49,160 bases of DNA from Lachnospiraceae bacterium (GTDB lineage Bacteria; Bacillota; Clostridia; Lachnospirales; Lachnospiraceae), in the NCBI GenBank assembly GCA_029063085.1, contig JAIDOW010000003.1, positions 1 through 49,160 on the forward strand, given 5' to 3'. Positions 25,436 to 35,252 of this stretch are shown here, piece by piece; within the stretch, counting starts at the first letter, position 1; each line of letters starts with the position of its first letter. Under the pieces are notes generated by a model that did not search any database, had not been told where the DNA came from, and saw nothing but the letters and a program-made list of their open reading frames with translations. Position numbers and translations under genes: made by a program.

Positions 25436-26905
25436 ATGGATTTAAGCATAACTGCCGTAGAACTCGGCAAAAAGATAAAAGATAAAGAAATATCCGTAGT
25501 GGAAGCCACAACTGCATTTCTTGACAGCATTGAGGCAAAGGAGAAGGATATTCATGCATTTGTCACAGTAGACAGGGAGGGTGCAATAAAGAGAGCGGAA
25601 GAGGTGCAGAAGCTGATAGATGATGGGACACTTACCGGACCGCTTGCAGGTGTTCCGGTTGCCATTAAAGATAATATGTGTACTGATGGAATGCTTACCA
25701 CCTGTTCTTCTAAGATTTTGTCGAATTTTGTACCTACATTTACTGCAACTGCTGTGGAGAAATTACAGGCAGCGGGAGCGGTTATTGTTGGAAAGGCAAA
25801 CATGGACGAGTTTGCAATGGGTTCCACTACGGAAACCTCTTATTACGGTGAGACAAAGAATCCATGGGATCTGGAAAGAGTGCCGGGAGGTTCTTCCGGT
25901 GGTTCCGCAGCGGCAGTAGCAGCAGAAGAGGTTCCTTATGCCTTAGGTTCGGATACCGGTGGAAGTATCCGTCAGCCGGCCGGTTTTTGCGGAGTGACAG
26001 GCATAAAGCCTACATACGGAAGAGTATCCAGATATGGTTTGATTGCATATGGTTCTTCCTTAGACCAGATTGGACCTCTGGCAAAGGATGTAACAGATTG
26101 TGCAACAGTCTTGGAGATAATCTGCGGTAAAGATGACAGGGATTCCACTTCGGTTAAAGAAGCGGGAGACGATTTTACTGATGCATTGGTGGATGATGTA
26201 AAGGGTATGAAAATCGGAATTCCCAAAGATTATTTTGGGGAAGGACTGGATGCAGAGGTAAAGGAAGCAGTCATGGCGGGGGCAAAAGCACTGGAGGCAA
26301 AGGGTGCTGTTGTGGAAGAGTTTGATTTAAGCCTTGTGGAATATGCTATTCCTGCTTATTATATCATTGCTTCGGCGGAGGCAAGTTCCAATTTGGAGCG
26401 TTTTGACGGTGTGAAATACGGTTATCGTACCGAAGAGTTTTCAGACCTTCATAATATGTATAAAAAGACTCGTTCTGAAGGGTTTGGTGCAGAGGTGAAG
26501 AGAAGAATCATGCTGGGTTCTTTCGTTCTTTCTTCCGGATATTTTGACGCCTATTATATGAAGGCACTTCGGACAAAGGCACTGATCAAACAGGCATTTG
26601 ATAAAGCATTTGAAAAATATGATGTGATTTTGGGACCCGTTGCACCCACAACGGCATTAAAGCTTGGAGAATCCTTGAGTGATCCGATCAAGATGTATTT
26701 GGGAGATATCTATACGGTATCTGTAAATCTTGCAGGTCTCCCGGGAATCTCTCTTCCCTGTGGATATGACAGCAAGGGGCTTCCCATCGGTTTACAGCTT
26801 CTTGGAAAGCATTTTGATGAGAAGAGTATTATCCGTGCGGCATATGCATTTGAGCAGACGACAGAATATAAACGGCCTGCATTTGCAGTAGAAAGGGGGC
26901 TTTAA
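25436..26905 (+). CDS. gatA: Asp/Glu-tRNA amidotransferase subunit A
   Basis: 489-residue amidase-signature enzyme that releases ammonia from glutamine. The Ser-cisSer-Lys triad is visible: the lysine in PVAIKDNM (about 79), the serines in GGSSGGSAAA (about 153-162) and in DTGGSIRQPA. It supplies ammonia through a tunnel to GatB. Ends one base before gatB. Confidence 0.96.
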   Translation: MDLSITAVELGKKIKDKEISVVEATTAFLDSIEAKEKDIHAFVTVDREGAIKRAEEVQKLIDDGTLTGPLAGVPVAIKDNMCTDGMLTTCSSKILSNFVPTFTATAVEKLQAAGAVIVGKANMDEFAMGSTTETSYYGETKNPWDLERVPGGSSGGSAAAVAAEEVPYALGSDTGGSIRQPAGFCGVTGIKPTYGRVSRYGLIAYGSSLDQIGPLAKDVTDCATVLEIICGKDDRDSTSVKEAGDDFTDALVDDVKGMKIGIPKDYFGEGLDAEVKEAVMAGAKALEAKGAVVEEFDLSLVEYAIPAYYIIASAEASSNLERFDGVKYGYRTEEFSDLHNMYKKTRSEGFGAEVKRRIMLGSFVLSSGYFDAYYMKALRTKALIKQAFDKAFEKYDVILGPVAPTTALKLGESLSDPIKMYLGDIYTVSVNLAGLPGISLPCGYDSKGLPIGLQLLGKHFDEKSIIRAAYAFEQTTEYKRPAFAVERGL

Positions 26906-26906
26906 A

Positions 26907-28337
26907 ATGAGTAAGGCATATGAGACAGTCATCGGTTTAGAGGTGCATGTGGAGCTGGCGACTAAGACAAAGATTTTCTGTGGATGCTCTACTGCATTCG
27001 GTGGAGCTCCCAATACCCATACCTGTCCGGTTTGTACCGGTATGCCAGGGTCTTTGCCGGTTCTGAATAAAGAAGTGGTAAATAAGGCCATTGCAGTGGG
27101 ACTTGCTACTAACTGCAAGATTACCCAGAATTGTAAATTTGACCGGAAGAATTATTTCTATCCCGATAATCCGCAGAATTACCAGATTTCCCAGCTGTAT
27201 TATCCCATCTGCCGGGACGGTAAGGTAGAGATTGAGGTGGAGGGAAAGAAAAAATTCATTGGTATCCATGAAATCCATATGGAGGAGGATGCCGGTAAGT
27301 TAATCCATGACCCATATACGGACAGTTCTTTGGTGGATTTTAACCGTTCGGGAGTACCTTTGATCGAAATCGTGTCGGAACCGGATATGCGTTCGGCTGA
27401 TGAGGTAATTGCTTATCTGGATAAGCTTAGAATGACGATCCAGTATCTTGGGGCATCGGACTGTAAATTAAATGAAGGCTCCATGCGTGCGGACGTAAAT
27501 TTGTCTGTTCGGGAAGTGGGGGAATCGGAATTTGGTACACGTACCGAGATGAAGAATCTGAATTCATTTAAAGCAATTGCACGAGCCATTGAAAATGAAA
27601 GAGAACGCCAGATTGATCTGATAGAGGCTGGAAAAGAGGTTATCCAGGAGACCAGAAGATGGGATGATACCAAGGAATACTCTTATGCAATGCGTTCCAA
27701 AGAGGATGCACAGGATTATCGTTATTTTCCGGATCCGGATCTTGTACCGATTATTATCAGTGACGAATGGCTGGAAGAGATAAAAAATAAGCAGCCGGAA
27801 TTCCGTGAGGAGAAAAAGGCACGGTATCAGAAGGAATACGGACTGCCTGAGTATGATGCGGATATTTTAACCGGAACCAAGAAGCTGGCAGATATTTTTG
27901 AGGAAACCATTGCATTAGATGCTAACCCGAAGAAGGTTTCAAACTGGCTGATGGTGGAGACGATGCGTCTGTTAAAGGAAAAAGAAATGGATGCAGAGGA
28001 TATTACGTTTTCTGCGGCAAATCTGGCAAAGCTGATTCAGCTTACGGATTCCCAGGCAATCAATTCCACTGTGGCAAAAGAGGTATTCGAGAAAATATTT
28101 GAAGAGGATATTGATCCGGATAAATATGTTGAGGAAAAGGGACTAAAGACAGTCAATGATGAGGGAGCTCTCCGAGCTACCATTGAACAGGTGATTGCGG
28201 ATAACCCGCAGTCTGTAGAGGATTACCGTAACGGTAAGGAAAAGGCAATCGGTTTCCTGGTGGGACAGACCATGAAAGCCATGAAAGGAAAAGCAAATCC
28301 CGGAATGGTAAACCAGATATTAAAAGAATTATTGTAG
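26907..28337 (+). CDS. gatB: Asp/Glu-tRNA amidotransferase subunit B
   Basis: 476 residues. N-terminal VIGLEVHVEL, zinc-binding cysteines in CGCSTAFG and CPVCTGMPG, the FDRKNYFYPDNPQNYQ segment and a C-terminal tRNA-binding YqeY-like tail are present. It activates mischarged Glu-tRNA(Gln) or Asp-tRNA(Asn) with ATP and transfers the amide. Its presence suggests the organism lacks one of the direct synthetases (inference). Confidence 0.96.
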   Translation: MSKAYETVIGLEVHVELATKTKIFCGCSTAFGGAPNTHTCPVCTGMPGSLPVLNKEVVNKAIAVGLATNCKITQNCKFDRKNYFYPDNPQNYQISQLYYPICRDGKVEIEVEGKKKFIGIHEIHMEEDAGKLIHDPYTDSSLVDFNRSGVPLIEIVSEPDMRSADEVIAYLDKLRMTIQYLGASDCKLNEGSMRADVNLSVREVGESEFGTRTEMKNLNSFKAIARAIENERERQIDLIEAGKEVIQETRRWDDTKEYSYAMRSKEDAQDYRYFPDPDLVPIIISDEWLEEIKNKQPEFREEKKARYQKEYGLPEYDADILTGTKKLADIFEETIALDANPKKVSNWLMVETMRLLKEKEMDAEDITFSAANLAKLIQLTDSQAINSTVAKEVFEKIFEEDIDPDKYVEEKGLKTVNDEGALRATIEQVIADNPQSVEDYRNGKEKAIGFLVGQTMKAMKGKANPGMVNQILKELL

Positions 28338-28342
28338 TAGTG

Positions 28343-28377
28343 CAGCTCTGCCGGAGTGAGATATTCCGGCAGAGCTG
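28343..28377 (+). terminator. gatCAB terminator
   Basis: A perfect 13-bp stem (28343-28355 with 28365-28377), 9-nt loop, followed by TTTATATAAT. Only a few bases after the gatB stop. Confidence 0.85.
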
Positions 28378-28435
28378 TTTATATAATCATGAAATAAAAA
28401 GTGATATGTTGGCAGAAACGGAAGGGGATAACAAA

Positions 28436-28555
28436 ATGATGGGATTTTTAGTGGAATTATTTGATTTTGTGATAAATCTCATTATAGATATCGGTATTAT
28501 ACGTAACGAGAGGTCTAGGTTCTTCAAAAAGAAAGAAAAAGATAAAAACAGATAA
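28436..28555 (+). CDS. Possible small membrane-associated protein
   Basis: 39 residues: hydrophobic segment GFLVELFDFVINLIIDIGII, then a very basic tail rich in Lys and Arg. A GAAGGGGAT element lies upstream of the ATGATG. The frame stays open to the gatB terminator, but the longer version lacks a ribosome binding site. No family recognised; it may not be a gene. Confidence 0.4.
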   Translation: MMGFLVELFDFVINLIIDIGIIRNERSRFFKKKEKDKNR

Positions 28556-28635
28556 GGGATAGATTACGGATAATTACACAATAATAGAGGTAAAGATATT
28601 TTTACAGATTTTATTCGGAAAGGAATCTATTGTGT

Positions 28636-30582
28636 ATGAGTAATCATTTGAAAAAGCAAAGCAGTCCTTATTTGTTGCAGCATGCCGGGAATCCGGTTGA
28701 CTGGTATCCGTGGTGCGAGGAAGCATTTGAAAAGGCAGCAATTGAAGATAAGCCGATATTTCTAAGTATAGGCTACAGTACCTGTCATTGGTGTCATGTA
28801 ATGGCACATGAAAGCTTTGAAGATGCAGAGACTGCCCGGCTTCTTAATCAGCATTTTATATGTATAAAGGTAGATCGTGAGGAACGTCCGGATATTGACA
28901 GTGTGTATATGACATTTTGTCAGGCATTTACAGGAAGCGGCGGCTGGCCTATGAGTATTTTTATGACAGCAGAACAAAAACCTTTTTTTGCAGGCACGTA
29001 TTTTCCGCCAGAAACACAGTTTGGTCGGATTGGCTTTCGGGAATTGCTGCTTCGGATTGTGGAAAAATGGCAGAGTAACAGGGAAGGTCTTTTGCAGACA
29101 GCAGAAGCGATAGCAGACAGCATAAAGACGGAAGATAAATTTTCTGATGATAAACCGGATAAAAAACTGCCTGAATTTGCGGTTGAGATGTTTTTCCAGC
29201 GCTTTGATAAAAAATATGGGGGATTTGGGTCAGCACCGAAATTTCCTATGCCCCATAATCTGATTTTTCTTACCCTGTATGCACGGCTTTTTGAGAATAA
29301 GCAGGCATTAGAGCAGGTGGAAATTACGCTTGACAAGATGAGAAGAGGGGGTATTTTTGACCATATTGGTTATGGTTTTTCCAGATATTCTACGGATGAT
29401 TATTTTCTGGTTCCCCATTTTGAAAAAATGCTTTATGACAATGCACTGATGATACTTGCATATTCCGCTGCATATAAGGCGACCGGAGAAAAGCGTTTGT
29501 TAGATACAGCAAAGAAGACAGCAGAGTATATTTTCCGGGAAATGACGGGGGAGAACGGAGAGTTTTATTCTGCACAGGACGCAGACAGCGAGGGGGAAGA
29601 GGGCAGATTTTATATCTGGGATTATGATGAGGTCTGCAAGATATTAGGTGATGAAAAGGGGAACGCTTTTTGTGAGTATTTTGGTATGACGGAGGAGGGG
29701 AATTTTGAAGGAAAAAATATTCCGAATCTGTTAAATGGAAATGAATTTTCTGATCAGTTTCATCAGGAAATAGAAAAATTATATCATTACCGTAAGTCCC
29801 GCATGAAGCTTCATCTGGATGATAAGGTGCTTACTTCATGGAATGCACTTATGATTTGTGCCCTTTCCATGCTTTACAGGGTGACAGGGGAGGAGTGTTA
29901 TATAGAAGCTGCGATAAAGGCGGGAAAGTTTCTTGAAAATCATCTGATCAAAGGGAATATTTTGTATGTAAGCTTTCGTGACGGAAAATTATCGGTAAAG
30001 GGATTTTTAGATGACTATGCATATTATACGGCTGCACTGATCAGTCTTTATGAGGTGACTTCAAATGCAGAGTATCTGGAACGTGCCAGACAGATTTGCA
30101 AAGAAGCAGAAAAACAGTTTAAGGATGAGAAGGGTGGTGGATATTACCTTTGTGGGACAAAAAATGACAGCCTGATCTCAAGACCGAAGGAAACCTATGA
30201 TGGGGCACTGCCCAGTGGAAATTCTGTAATGGCATATTGTCTTGTACGATTATCGCAGCTTACAGGAGATACGGATATTGGGGAGAAAGCCAGAGAACAG
30301 CTTGCTTTTATGTCTGTTAAGGCATCTTCTTATCCGGTGGGTTACAGTATGTTTTTGACAGCGTTGCTGTTTTATATTTATCCGCCGAAAAAAATTACAG
30401 TGGCATTGTCAAAGAAGGATAATGTACATGAAATTATGACGCATCTGCCGCTTTATGCTGATATCAGGATACCTGTACAGGAGTCAGAGGAATATAAGGT
30501 GCTAAATGACAGGACCACATATTATATATGTGAAAATTATACTTGTCTGCCACCGACAAACAGGACACCATTTTTATATTAG
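28636..30582 (+). CDS. Thioredoxin-fold DUF255 protein (YyaL family)
   Basis: 648 residues, full length for the family. The N-terminal thioredoxin-like domain has [17 protein letters not shown] and the CxxC in [15 protein letters not shown], followed by GGWPMS. The rest is an alpha/alpha-barrel like those of glycan-acting enzymes, with [14 protein letters not shown] and DADSEGEEG. The biochemical role is unknown, though redox or sugar-epimerase-like functions have been proposed. ATG 28636 or a TTG at 28630 could be the start; AAAGGA fits both. Confidence 0.88.
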   Translation: MSNHLKKQSSPYLLQHAGNPVDWYPWCEEAFEKAAIEDKPIFLSIGYSTCHWCHVMAHESFEDAETARLLNQHFICIKVDREERPDIDSVYMTFCQAFTGSGGWPMSIFMTAEQKPFFAGTYFPPETQFGRIGFRELLLRIVEKWQSNREGLLQTAEAIADSIKTEDKFSDDKPDKKLPEFAVEMFFQRFDKKYGGFGSAPKFPMPHNLIFLTLYARLFENKQALEQVEITLDKMRRGGIFDHIGYGFSRYSTDDYFLVPHFEKMLYDNALMILAYSAAYKATGEKRLLDTAKKTAEYIFREMTGENGEFYSAQDADSEGEEGRFYIWDYDEVCKILGDEKGNAFCEYFGMTEEGNFEGKNIPNLLNGNEFSDQFHQEIEKLYHYRKSRMKLHLDDKVLTSWNALMICALSMLYRVTGEECYIEAAIKAGKFLENHLIKGNILYVSFRDGKLSVKGFLDDYAYYTAALISLYEVTSNAEYLERARQICKEAEKQFKDEKGGGYYLCGTKNDSLISRPKETYDGALPSGNSVMAYCLVRLSQLTGDTDIGEKAREQLAFMSVKASSYPVGYSMFLTALLFYIYPPKKITVALSKKDNVHEIMTHLPLYADIRIPVQESEEYKVLNDRTTYYICENYTCLPPTNRTPFLY

Positions 30583-30780
30583 GTTCATACTTTAAAGAAA
30601 AAGATAGAAGAATATGATGCAGAGCGTGATGCCAGAAAAATGCTGAAAGAATTGAGCAGCTTGGTGGGAAACGCCTGCTTTTAGTGGTTTTTGGCATCTA
30701 TAAAAAATTTCTGGTTTTATAAGTATGTGAAAACAGTCCAATTTTTGTAAATATATAAAAAGAATCGCTCTAATTTTTGT
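30583..30780 (+). other. Gap with a possible gene remnant
   Basis: No intact gene. From about 30584 a short frame reads KKKIEEYDAERDARKM and ends near 30683, looking like the tail of a lost coiled-coil protein. AATTTTTGT is repeated at 30740 and 30772. A TATAAT (30783-30788) lies ahead of the ATPase gene, without a good -35. Confidence 0.3.
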
Positions 30781-30872
30781 GTTATAATAATATTATTCCC
30801 TTGTTTTTTTGGAAATATATGATATTATTAAGAAAAAATAATCATAGTAAATATGTGACAGGGGGGCTGAAT

Positions 30873-32231
30873 ATGATTTATTTAAAACGAAAAATAGATA
30901 TTTTTTTACAAGAATGGAAAAGTAAATTTGATAGAAAACCTCTTATTGTTAAGGGACCAAGACAGGTTGGTAAAACAGAATCCATAAGACGTTTTGGTGC
31001 AGGAAACTATGAAAATGTGATTGAGATTAATTTTGTAGAAGAGCCGAAATATAAAATGATTACAACCGATGGATACAAAACCAATGATATCATTAAAAAT
31101 ATTTCCCTGTTAGATCCAGAAAAAAGGTTTATGGAAGGAAAAACGTTAATTTTTTTTGATGAATTACAGGAATTTCCGGAAATTTCGACTGCACTAAAAT
31201 TTTTTCAGTTAGATGGAAGATTTGATGTAATATGCAGTGGTTCTATGTTGGGAATAAATTATAAGAAAATTGAGAGTAATAGTGTAGGCTACAAAACAGA
31301 TTTTGAGATGTATTCATTGGATTTTGAAGAATTTTTATGGGCAAAAGGATATGATGATTCGAAAGTTGGTGATTTACTTAAACATATGGAAAGTAATACA
31401 CCTTTTAACGAGGTTGAATTGTCTGTTTATAACGCATTGTTTTTGGATTTTTGTGTTCTTGGCGGGATGCCGGCGGTAGTGCGGGAATATATAGCAAAAG
31501 GTACTTTTGAAGGGTCATTAGAGACACAAAGACAGTTGATAGCGGATTATAAAGAAGATATCCGGAAATATGCAGAAGGTGTGGATCAAACAAGAGTGTT
31601 GAATGTATTTAACCGGATTGCTGTACAACTTGCAAAGGATAATAAAAAATTTCAGATTTCTAAGGTTGCGTCCGGAGCCCGCTTCAAAGATTATCGAGGG
31701 TGTATTGAATGGCTAGATGATGCAGGAATGATCAATATCTGTTATTGTCTGGGATTTCCGGAACTTCCCTTAAAGGGAAATTATGAGGAGACAAAATATA
31801 AAATATATTTTGCGGATAGTGGATTACTTGTCGCTATGTTAGATGAAGAAGCACAGGAGGATTTACGGAGCAATAAGAATCTGGGAGTATATAAAGGTGC
31901 TCTTTATGAAAATATTGTCGGAGAAGCACTGGTAAAAAGCGGATATGAATTGTATTATTATAAGCGTGAAGATTCCACGTTGGAAGAGGATTTTTTTGTC
32001 AGGACTGCTTCGGAACTGATACCGATTGAAGTAAAAGCAACGAACGGAAGAGCCAAATCATTGCGTACGTTAATCAATAGTGAGAAGTATACAGATATTC
32101 GTTATGGAATTAAATTTACAGGAGGAAATATCGGATATCGTGACAGGGTATATACTTTTCCTTATTTTTGTGCCTTTTTGTTAAAACGATATTTAAAGAA
32201 GGAAATATATATGGAGGGAAATAAGCAATAG
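30873..32231 (+). CDS. AAA-type ATPase with DUF4143 domain
   Basis: 452 residues. Walker A is KGPRQVGKTE (about 29-38) and Walker B is LIFFDELQEFPE (about 91-102). A C-terminal DUF4143/PD-(D/E)XK-like part ends with IPIEVKAT. Many copies occur in gut anaerobes, often as lone genes; function is poorly known. I start at the ATG at 30873, behind a run of G (CAGGGGGGCTG); the upstream TTG frame has no ribosome binding site. Confidence 0.85.
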   Translation: MIYLKRKIDIFLQEWKSKFDRKPLIVKGPRQVGKTESIRRFGAGNYENVIEINFVEEPKYKMITTDGYKTNDIIKNISLLDPEKRFMEGKTLIFFDELQEFPEISTALKFFQLDGRFDVICSGSMLGINYKKIESNSVGYKTDFEMYSLDFEEFLWAKGYDDSKVGDLLKHMESNTPFNEVELSVYNALFLDFCVLGGMPAVVREYIAKGTFEGSLETQRQLIADYKEDIRKYAEGVDQTRVLNVFNRIAVQLAKDNKKFQISKVASGARFKDYRGCIEWLDDAGMINICYCLGFPELPLKGNYEETKYKIYFADSGLLVAMLDEEAQEDLRSNKNLGVYKGALYENIVGEALVKSGYELYYYKREDSTLEEDFFVRTASELIPIEVKATNGRAKSLRTLINSEKYTDIRYGIKFTGGNIGYRDRVYTFPYFCAFLLKRYLKKEIYMEGNKQ

Positions 32232-32268
32232 GAGTATGGTGGTACGATAAAAAATGAATAGAAGGCAA

Positions 32269-32297
32269 TTGACAAATTTAGAGAGCTATTCTATAAT
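32269..32297 (+). promoter_or_regulatory. Consensus promoter of the second MATE gene
   Basis: Perfect TTGACA (32269-32274), 17 bp, perfect TATAAT (32292-32297). Transcription would start near 32304, giving a leader of about 250 nt. Confidence 0.8.
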
Positions 32298-32327
32298 TAC
32301 TTAATATTATAAGAGAGAGGTGAAAAA

Positions 32328-32339
32328 ATGAGGAGATAA
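32328..32339 (+). promoter_or_regulatory. Three-codon leader ORF (Met-Arg-Arg-stop)
   Basis: ATG AGG AGA TAA preceded by a strong GAGAGAGGTG ribosome binding site. Both arginine codons are of the rare AGG/AGA type. The ribosome binding site (32311-32321) can pair over 11 bp with 32434-32444, the 3' side of the downstream terminator and its T-run. A ribosome on the mini-ORF would prevent that pairing. Confidence 0.65.
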
Positions 32340-32417
32340 TCTGCTTTTGAAGACACGAAACATGATTTTGATGTGATTCTGAATAAAAGAATCATATTTG
32401 TTTTTGTCGCCAAAAGT

Positions 32418-32446
32418 GGTTTATGTTCTCATAACCTCTCTTTTTT
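32418..32446 (+). terminator. Terminator hairpin in the MATE leader
   Basis: GGTTTATG (32418-32425) pairs with CATAACC (32430-32436) around a TTCT loop, followed by TCTCTTTTTT. The 3' arm is shared with the long-range helix to the mini-ORF ribosome binding site, so the two folds exclude each other. Confidence 0.6.
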
Positions 32447-32555
32447 GTGTGGAAAAATATAATCAGAAGCATAGGGAGAAATTCTCGGATTATTATTGGA
32501 TGAGGTTGCTTACAGGCATAAGTTTTTTTGGCGAAGAGGAAGGGAGATAAAGTTT

Positions 32556-33914
32556 ATGCAAAGAAAAATAGACAGAAAATTATACAAAAGAATATTTGTG
32601 GTGGCATTTCCAATCATGCTGCAAAATCTGCTGGATGCTGCCGTAAATTCAGCGGATGTGCTTATGCTGAATTATGTAGGGCAGGATGCCATATCGGCAG
32701 TGTCTTTAGCCAGTCAGTACGGAAATGTGATATTTATGTTTCTATACGGAATCGGGACAGGTGTTTCCATGCTGAGTGCACAATACTGGGGAAAGAAGGA
32801 TACCCGCACGATTGAAAAGGTAGAAGGAATTGGTCTGCGTTTTTCCATGTCCATTGCCTGTATATTTGCAATGCTGTGTTTGTTAGTGCCGGAGGGATTA
32901 ATGCATGTTTTTACGGAGGATAAGGAGTTGATCCGTTTAGGAAGCATTTATCTTAGAATCTGTGCACCGGCTATGGTATTGTGGAGTATCAGTGCTGTGT
33001 ATACCGCTGTTTTACGCTGTATTGGAAGGGTTGCGACCAGTACCATTATTGAGATGATATCGTTGTTGTCCAATGTGTTTTTAAATTTTATATTTATATT
33101 CGGCTATTTTGGCATGCCCAAAATGGGGATTGCAGGTGTTGCACTTGCCACTGTGATGTCCAGAGGTATTCAGCTGGTCTGCTGTATGATTGTTTCAGCC
33201 GGAAATCAGGATGTAAAATTATGCGTAAAACCTATTTTTGAGAAGCATCCGGCATTGTTTAAGGATTTTATCGTTATGGCACTTCCGGCTATTGCCAATG
33301 ATGTAATCTGGGCACTGGGATTTTCCATGTATTCGTTTATTTTGGGACATCTGGGAAATGATGCTGTGGCCGCCAATTCTATTGTATCAGTAGTGCGTAA
33401 TCTTGGCAGCGTATTATGTTTCGGTATTGGAAGCGCTTCTGGTATCATTGTAGGGCAAATCCTTGGGGAAAATAAGATTGAGGAAGCTAAGAGAGTCAGC
33501 CGCAGCCTGCTTAGAATGTCTGTGGCTGCCGGGGTGATTGGCGGAGTCTTTGTATTTTTACTGTCACCGGTTGTGATGCATTATGTCAGCCTTTCAGAAA
33601 CAGCTATGGACTATTTACAATTTATGCTATATATCAATACTTATTATATTACCGGGAGCGCAGTAAATACAGTGCTGATAGCCGGAATCTTCAGGGCGGG
33701 TGGTGACAGCAGGTTTGGATTCCTTTGTGATACCATTGATATGTGGTGCTATGCGGTTCCTTTGGGCTTGCTGGCAGCATTTGTATGGAAACTTCCTGTT
33801 AAAATAGTTTATGTCCTGTTATGTACGGATGAGTTTGTAAAATGGCCGTGGGTATTTAAACATTTTTGCAGTTACAAGTGGGCGAAAAATATTACAAGGG
33901 AGAATATTGACTGA
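32556..33914 (+). CDS. MATE-family multidrug/sodium exporter
   Basis: 452 residues, about 12 membrane segments, usual MATE length. Motifs VAFPIMLQNLLDAAVNSADVLM and GIGTGVSMLSAQYWGKKD in the N half and GIASGIIVGQILG-like GSASGIIVGQIL in the C half. It likely exports cationic or aromatic compounds, driven by Na+ or H+. I start at the ATG at 32556, which has an AAGGGAGA site; a TTG at 32496 is 20 codons earlier. The promoter and attenuator upstream suggest it is induced by a ribosome-acting compound. Confidence 0.88.
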   Translation: MQRKIDRKLYKRIFVVAFPIMLQNLLDAAVNSADVLMLNYVGQDAISAVSLASQYGNVIFMFLYGIGTGVSMLSAQYWGKKDTRTIEKVEGIGLRFSMSIACIFAMLCLLVPEGLMHVFTEDKELIRLGSIYLRICAPAMVLWSISAVYTAVLRCIGRVATSTIIEMISLLSNVFLNFIFIFGYFGMPKMGIAGVALATVMSRGIQLVCCMIVSAGNQDVKLCVKPIFEKHPALFKDFIVMALPAIANDVIWALGFSMYSFILGHLGNDAVAANSIVSVVRNLGSVLCFGIGSASGIIVGQILGENKIEEAKRVSRSLLRMSVAAGVIGGVFVFLLSPVVMHYVSLSETAMDYLQFMLYINTYYITGSAVNTVLIAGIFRAGGDSRFGFLCDTIDMWCYAVPLGLLAAFVWKLPVKIVYVLLCTDEFVKWPWVFKHFCSYKWAKNITRENID

Positions 33915-33985
33915 TGGGATTTAAGAGAAGCGGACAGAGAGGATTACGCCGCTGATTGAAGCAAAATATGACGAAATCCAGCAGT

Positions 33986-34864
33986 TCACGGATGAAATCG
34001 CTTCTTTAATTTCTCAAGCATTTTTTCAGCAATGGGAGTAAATACCTGATATTTTTTCCAGATTAAATACAGTTTTGTTTCAAGTTTGGGTGTGAGCGGG
34101 CGGAAGACCAGACCGCTGTCAGGACCTGTATTAATCAGATGTTCAAAGGTCAGAAGATACCCCAGCCCTTCCTTGACGAAAAGAGAGCCATTATAGGACA
34201 GGCGGAAAGAGCCTTCTAGAAGCAGATTGTTGATTTTGTTTCCACACCATCTGGGAATGTCATGGCTCCAGCCCTGTTCAGAGCAGAATAAAGGAAGTCC
34301 GGTTAGATCATCGACAGAGACGGACTGTTTTCCTGCAAGGGGACAGTCTTTAGGCATGACAACACCCCATAAATCCGCTTTTGGAAATGTCAGATAATGG
34401 TATTTATCTGTATTTGGTTCCTCTGCCAGTACAGCAAAATCAATAACTCCTTTATCCAATTTCTCTGTAACCTGTTCCGTGTCTCCGCTGGTGATGTGAT
34501 ACCGCAGGTCGGGATAGGAATTTTTGAATGACTTAATCTCGGCGGCAAGATGTCTGATTTGATAGGATTCTGCCAGACCAAAATAGACTTCACCGCCTAA
34601 TACATCGTCCAGTGAGAGAAATTCCGTAGTAATTTTGTCTGCCATCGATACAAGGTCTTCGGCACGCTTGCGGAGCAGGATACCTTCTTCTGTCAGTTCT
34701 ATGTGAAAGCTGTGACGTACAAATAGTTTTTTTCCCAGTTCATCCTCCAGTGATTTTAATTGTTTGGAAAGTGTAGGCTGGGTAACGTGCAGGAGTTCGG
34801 CTGCACGGGTCATGTTTTCTTCCCTTGCCACAGCAAGAAAATACCGCATAGTTCTCAGTTCCAT
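33986..34864 (-). CDS. LysR-family transcriptional regulator
   Basis: 292 residues. N-terminal winged HTH: MRYFLAVAREENMTRAAELLHVTQPTLSKQLKSLE; the rest is a periplasmic-binding-like effector domain. A GGAAGAA site precedes the ATG. It is divergent from the small protein and the hydrolase genes at 35004-36233, which are its likely targets. A palindrome ATATCATGATAT (34900-34911) in the shared promoter region is a candidate binding site. Confidence 0.92.
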   Translation of the reverse strand: MELRTMRYFLAVAREENMTRAAELLHVTQPTLSKQLKSLEDELGKKLFVRHSFHIELTEEGILLRKRAEDLVSMADKITTEFLSLDDVLGGEVYFGLAESYQIRHLAAEIKSFKNSYPDLRYHITSGDTEQVTEKLDKGVIDFAVLAEEPNTDKYHYLTFPKADLWGVVMPKDCPLAGKQSVSVDDLTGLPLFCSEQGWSHDIPRWCGNKINNLLLEGSFRLSYNGSLFVKEGLGYLLTFEHLINTGPDSGLVFRPLTPKLETKLYLIWKKYQVFTPIAEKMLEKLKKRFHP

Positions 34865-34899
34865 TGAGTTCTTCCTTTCTATTGATATTCCTAAAATTC

Positions 34900-34911
34900 A
34901 TATCATGATAT
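34900..34911. promoter_or_regulatory. Candidate LysR binding palindrome
   Basis: ATATCATGATAT is a perfect 12-bp palindrome, 36 bp upstream of the LysR start. It fits the AT-rich T-N11-A type of LysR sites. Confidence 0.4.
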
Positions 34912-35003
34912 AAATTATAACCATTAGCGAAAGAGAAGTCAATCGCTTATACTAAAATCACGGCAGGAAGGGAGGCGGTCATACGGAGAATATTATTCAG
35001 AAT

Positions 35004-35195
35004 ATGAAAGATGCCGGCTGTGACAGGGAAATCATCATAGAGATTTGCCGGCTGTATACGGATGGGCAGATTCAGGATGCTGTGAAAGTCCTGCGGCGGC
35101 ACCGGTGCAATCTGATGGAGCAGTTACATGAAAGCCAGAGCAAAGTGGACTGTCTTGACTTTTTAATCAGGAAAATGGAAAAAAGTCAGAAATAA
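35004..35195 (+). CDS. Small helical protein beside LysR
   Basis: 63 residues from the ATG at 35004. It is helical: EIIIEICRLYTDGQIQDAV, then a basic RRHR, then DCLDFLIRKMEK. I recall similar small proteins ahead of oxidoreductase or hydrolase genes in Firmicutes, but cannot name a family. The ATG has no ribosome binding site. A strong GGGAGG (34970-34975) instead fits an in-frame ACG at 34983, which would add seven residues (TENIIQN). Either the start mutated from ATG to ACG or a non-standard start is used. Confidence 0.6.
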   Translation: MKDAGCDREIIIEICRLYTDGQIQDAVKVLRRHRCNLMEQLHESQSKVDCLDFLIRKMEKSQK

Positions 35196-35252
35196 TGCAA
35201 AAACAAAATCAAAAATATAAATGCAGGAATGCAGAAAGGATGGTAATGTAAA

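Noticed and set aside
33915-33985. Possible extra coding fragment after the second MATE gene
   Set aside because: A short frame (LIEAKYDEIQQFTDEI) is readable but has no start or family, so it could be debris or chance.
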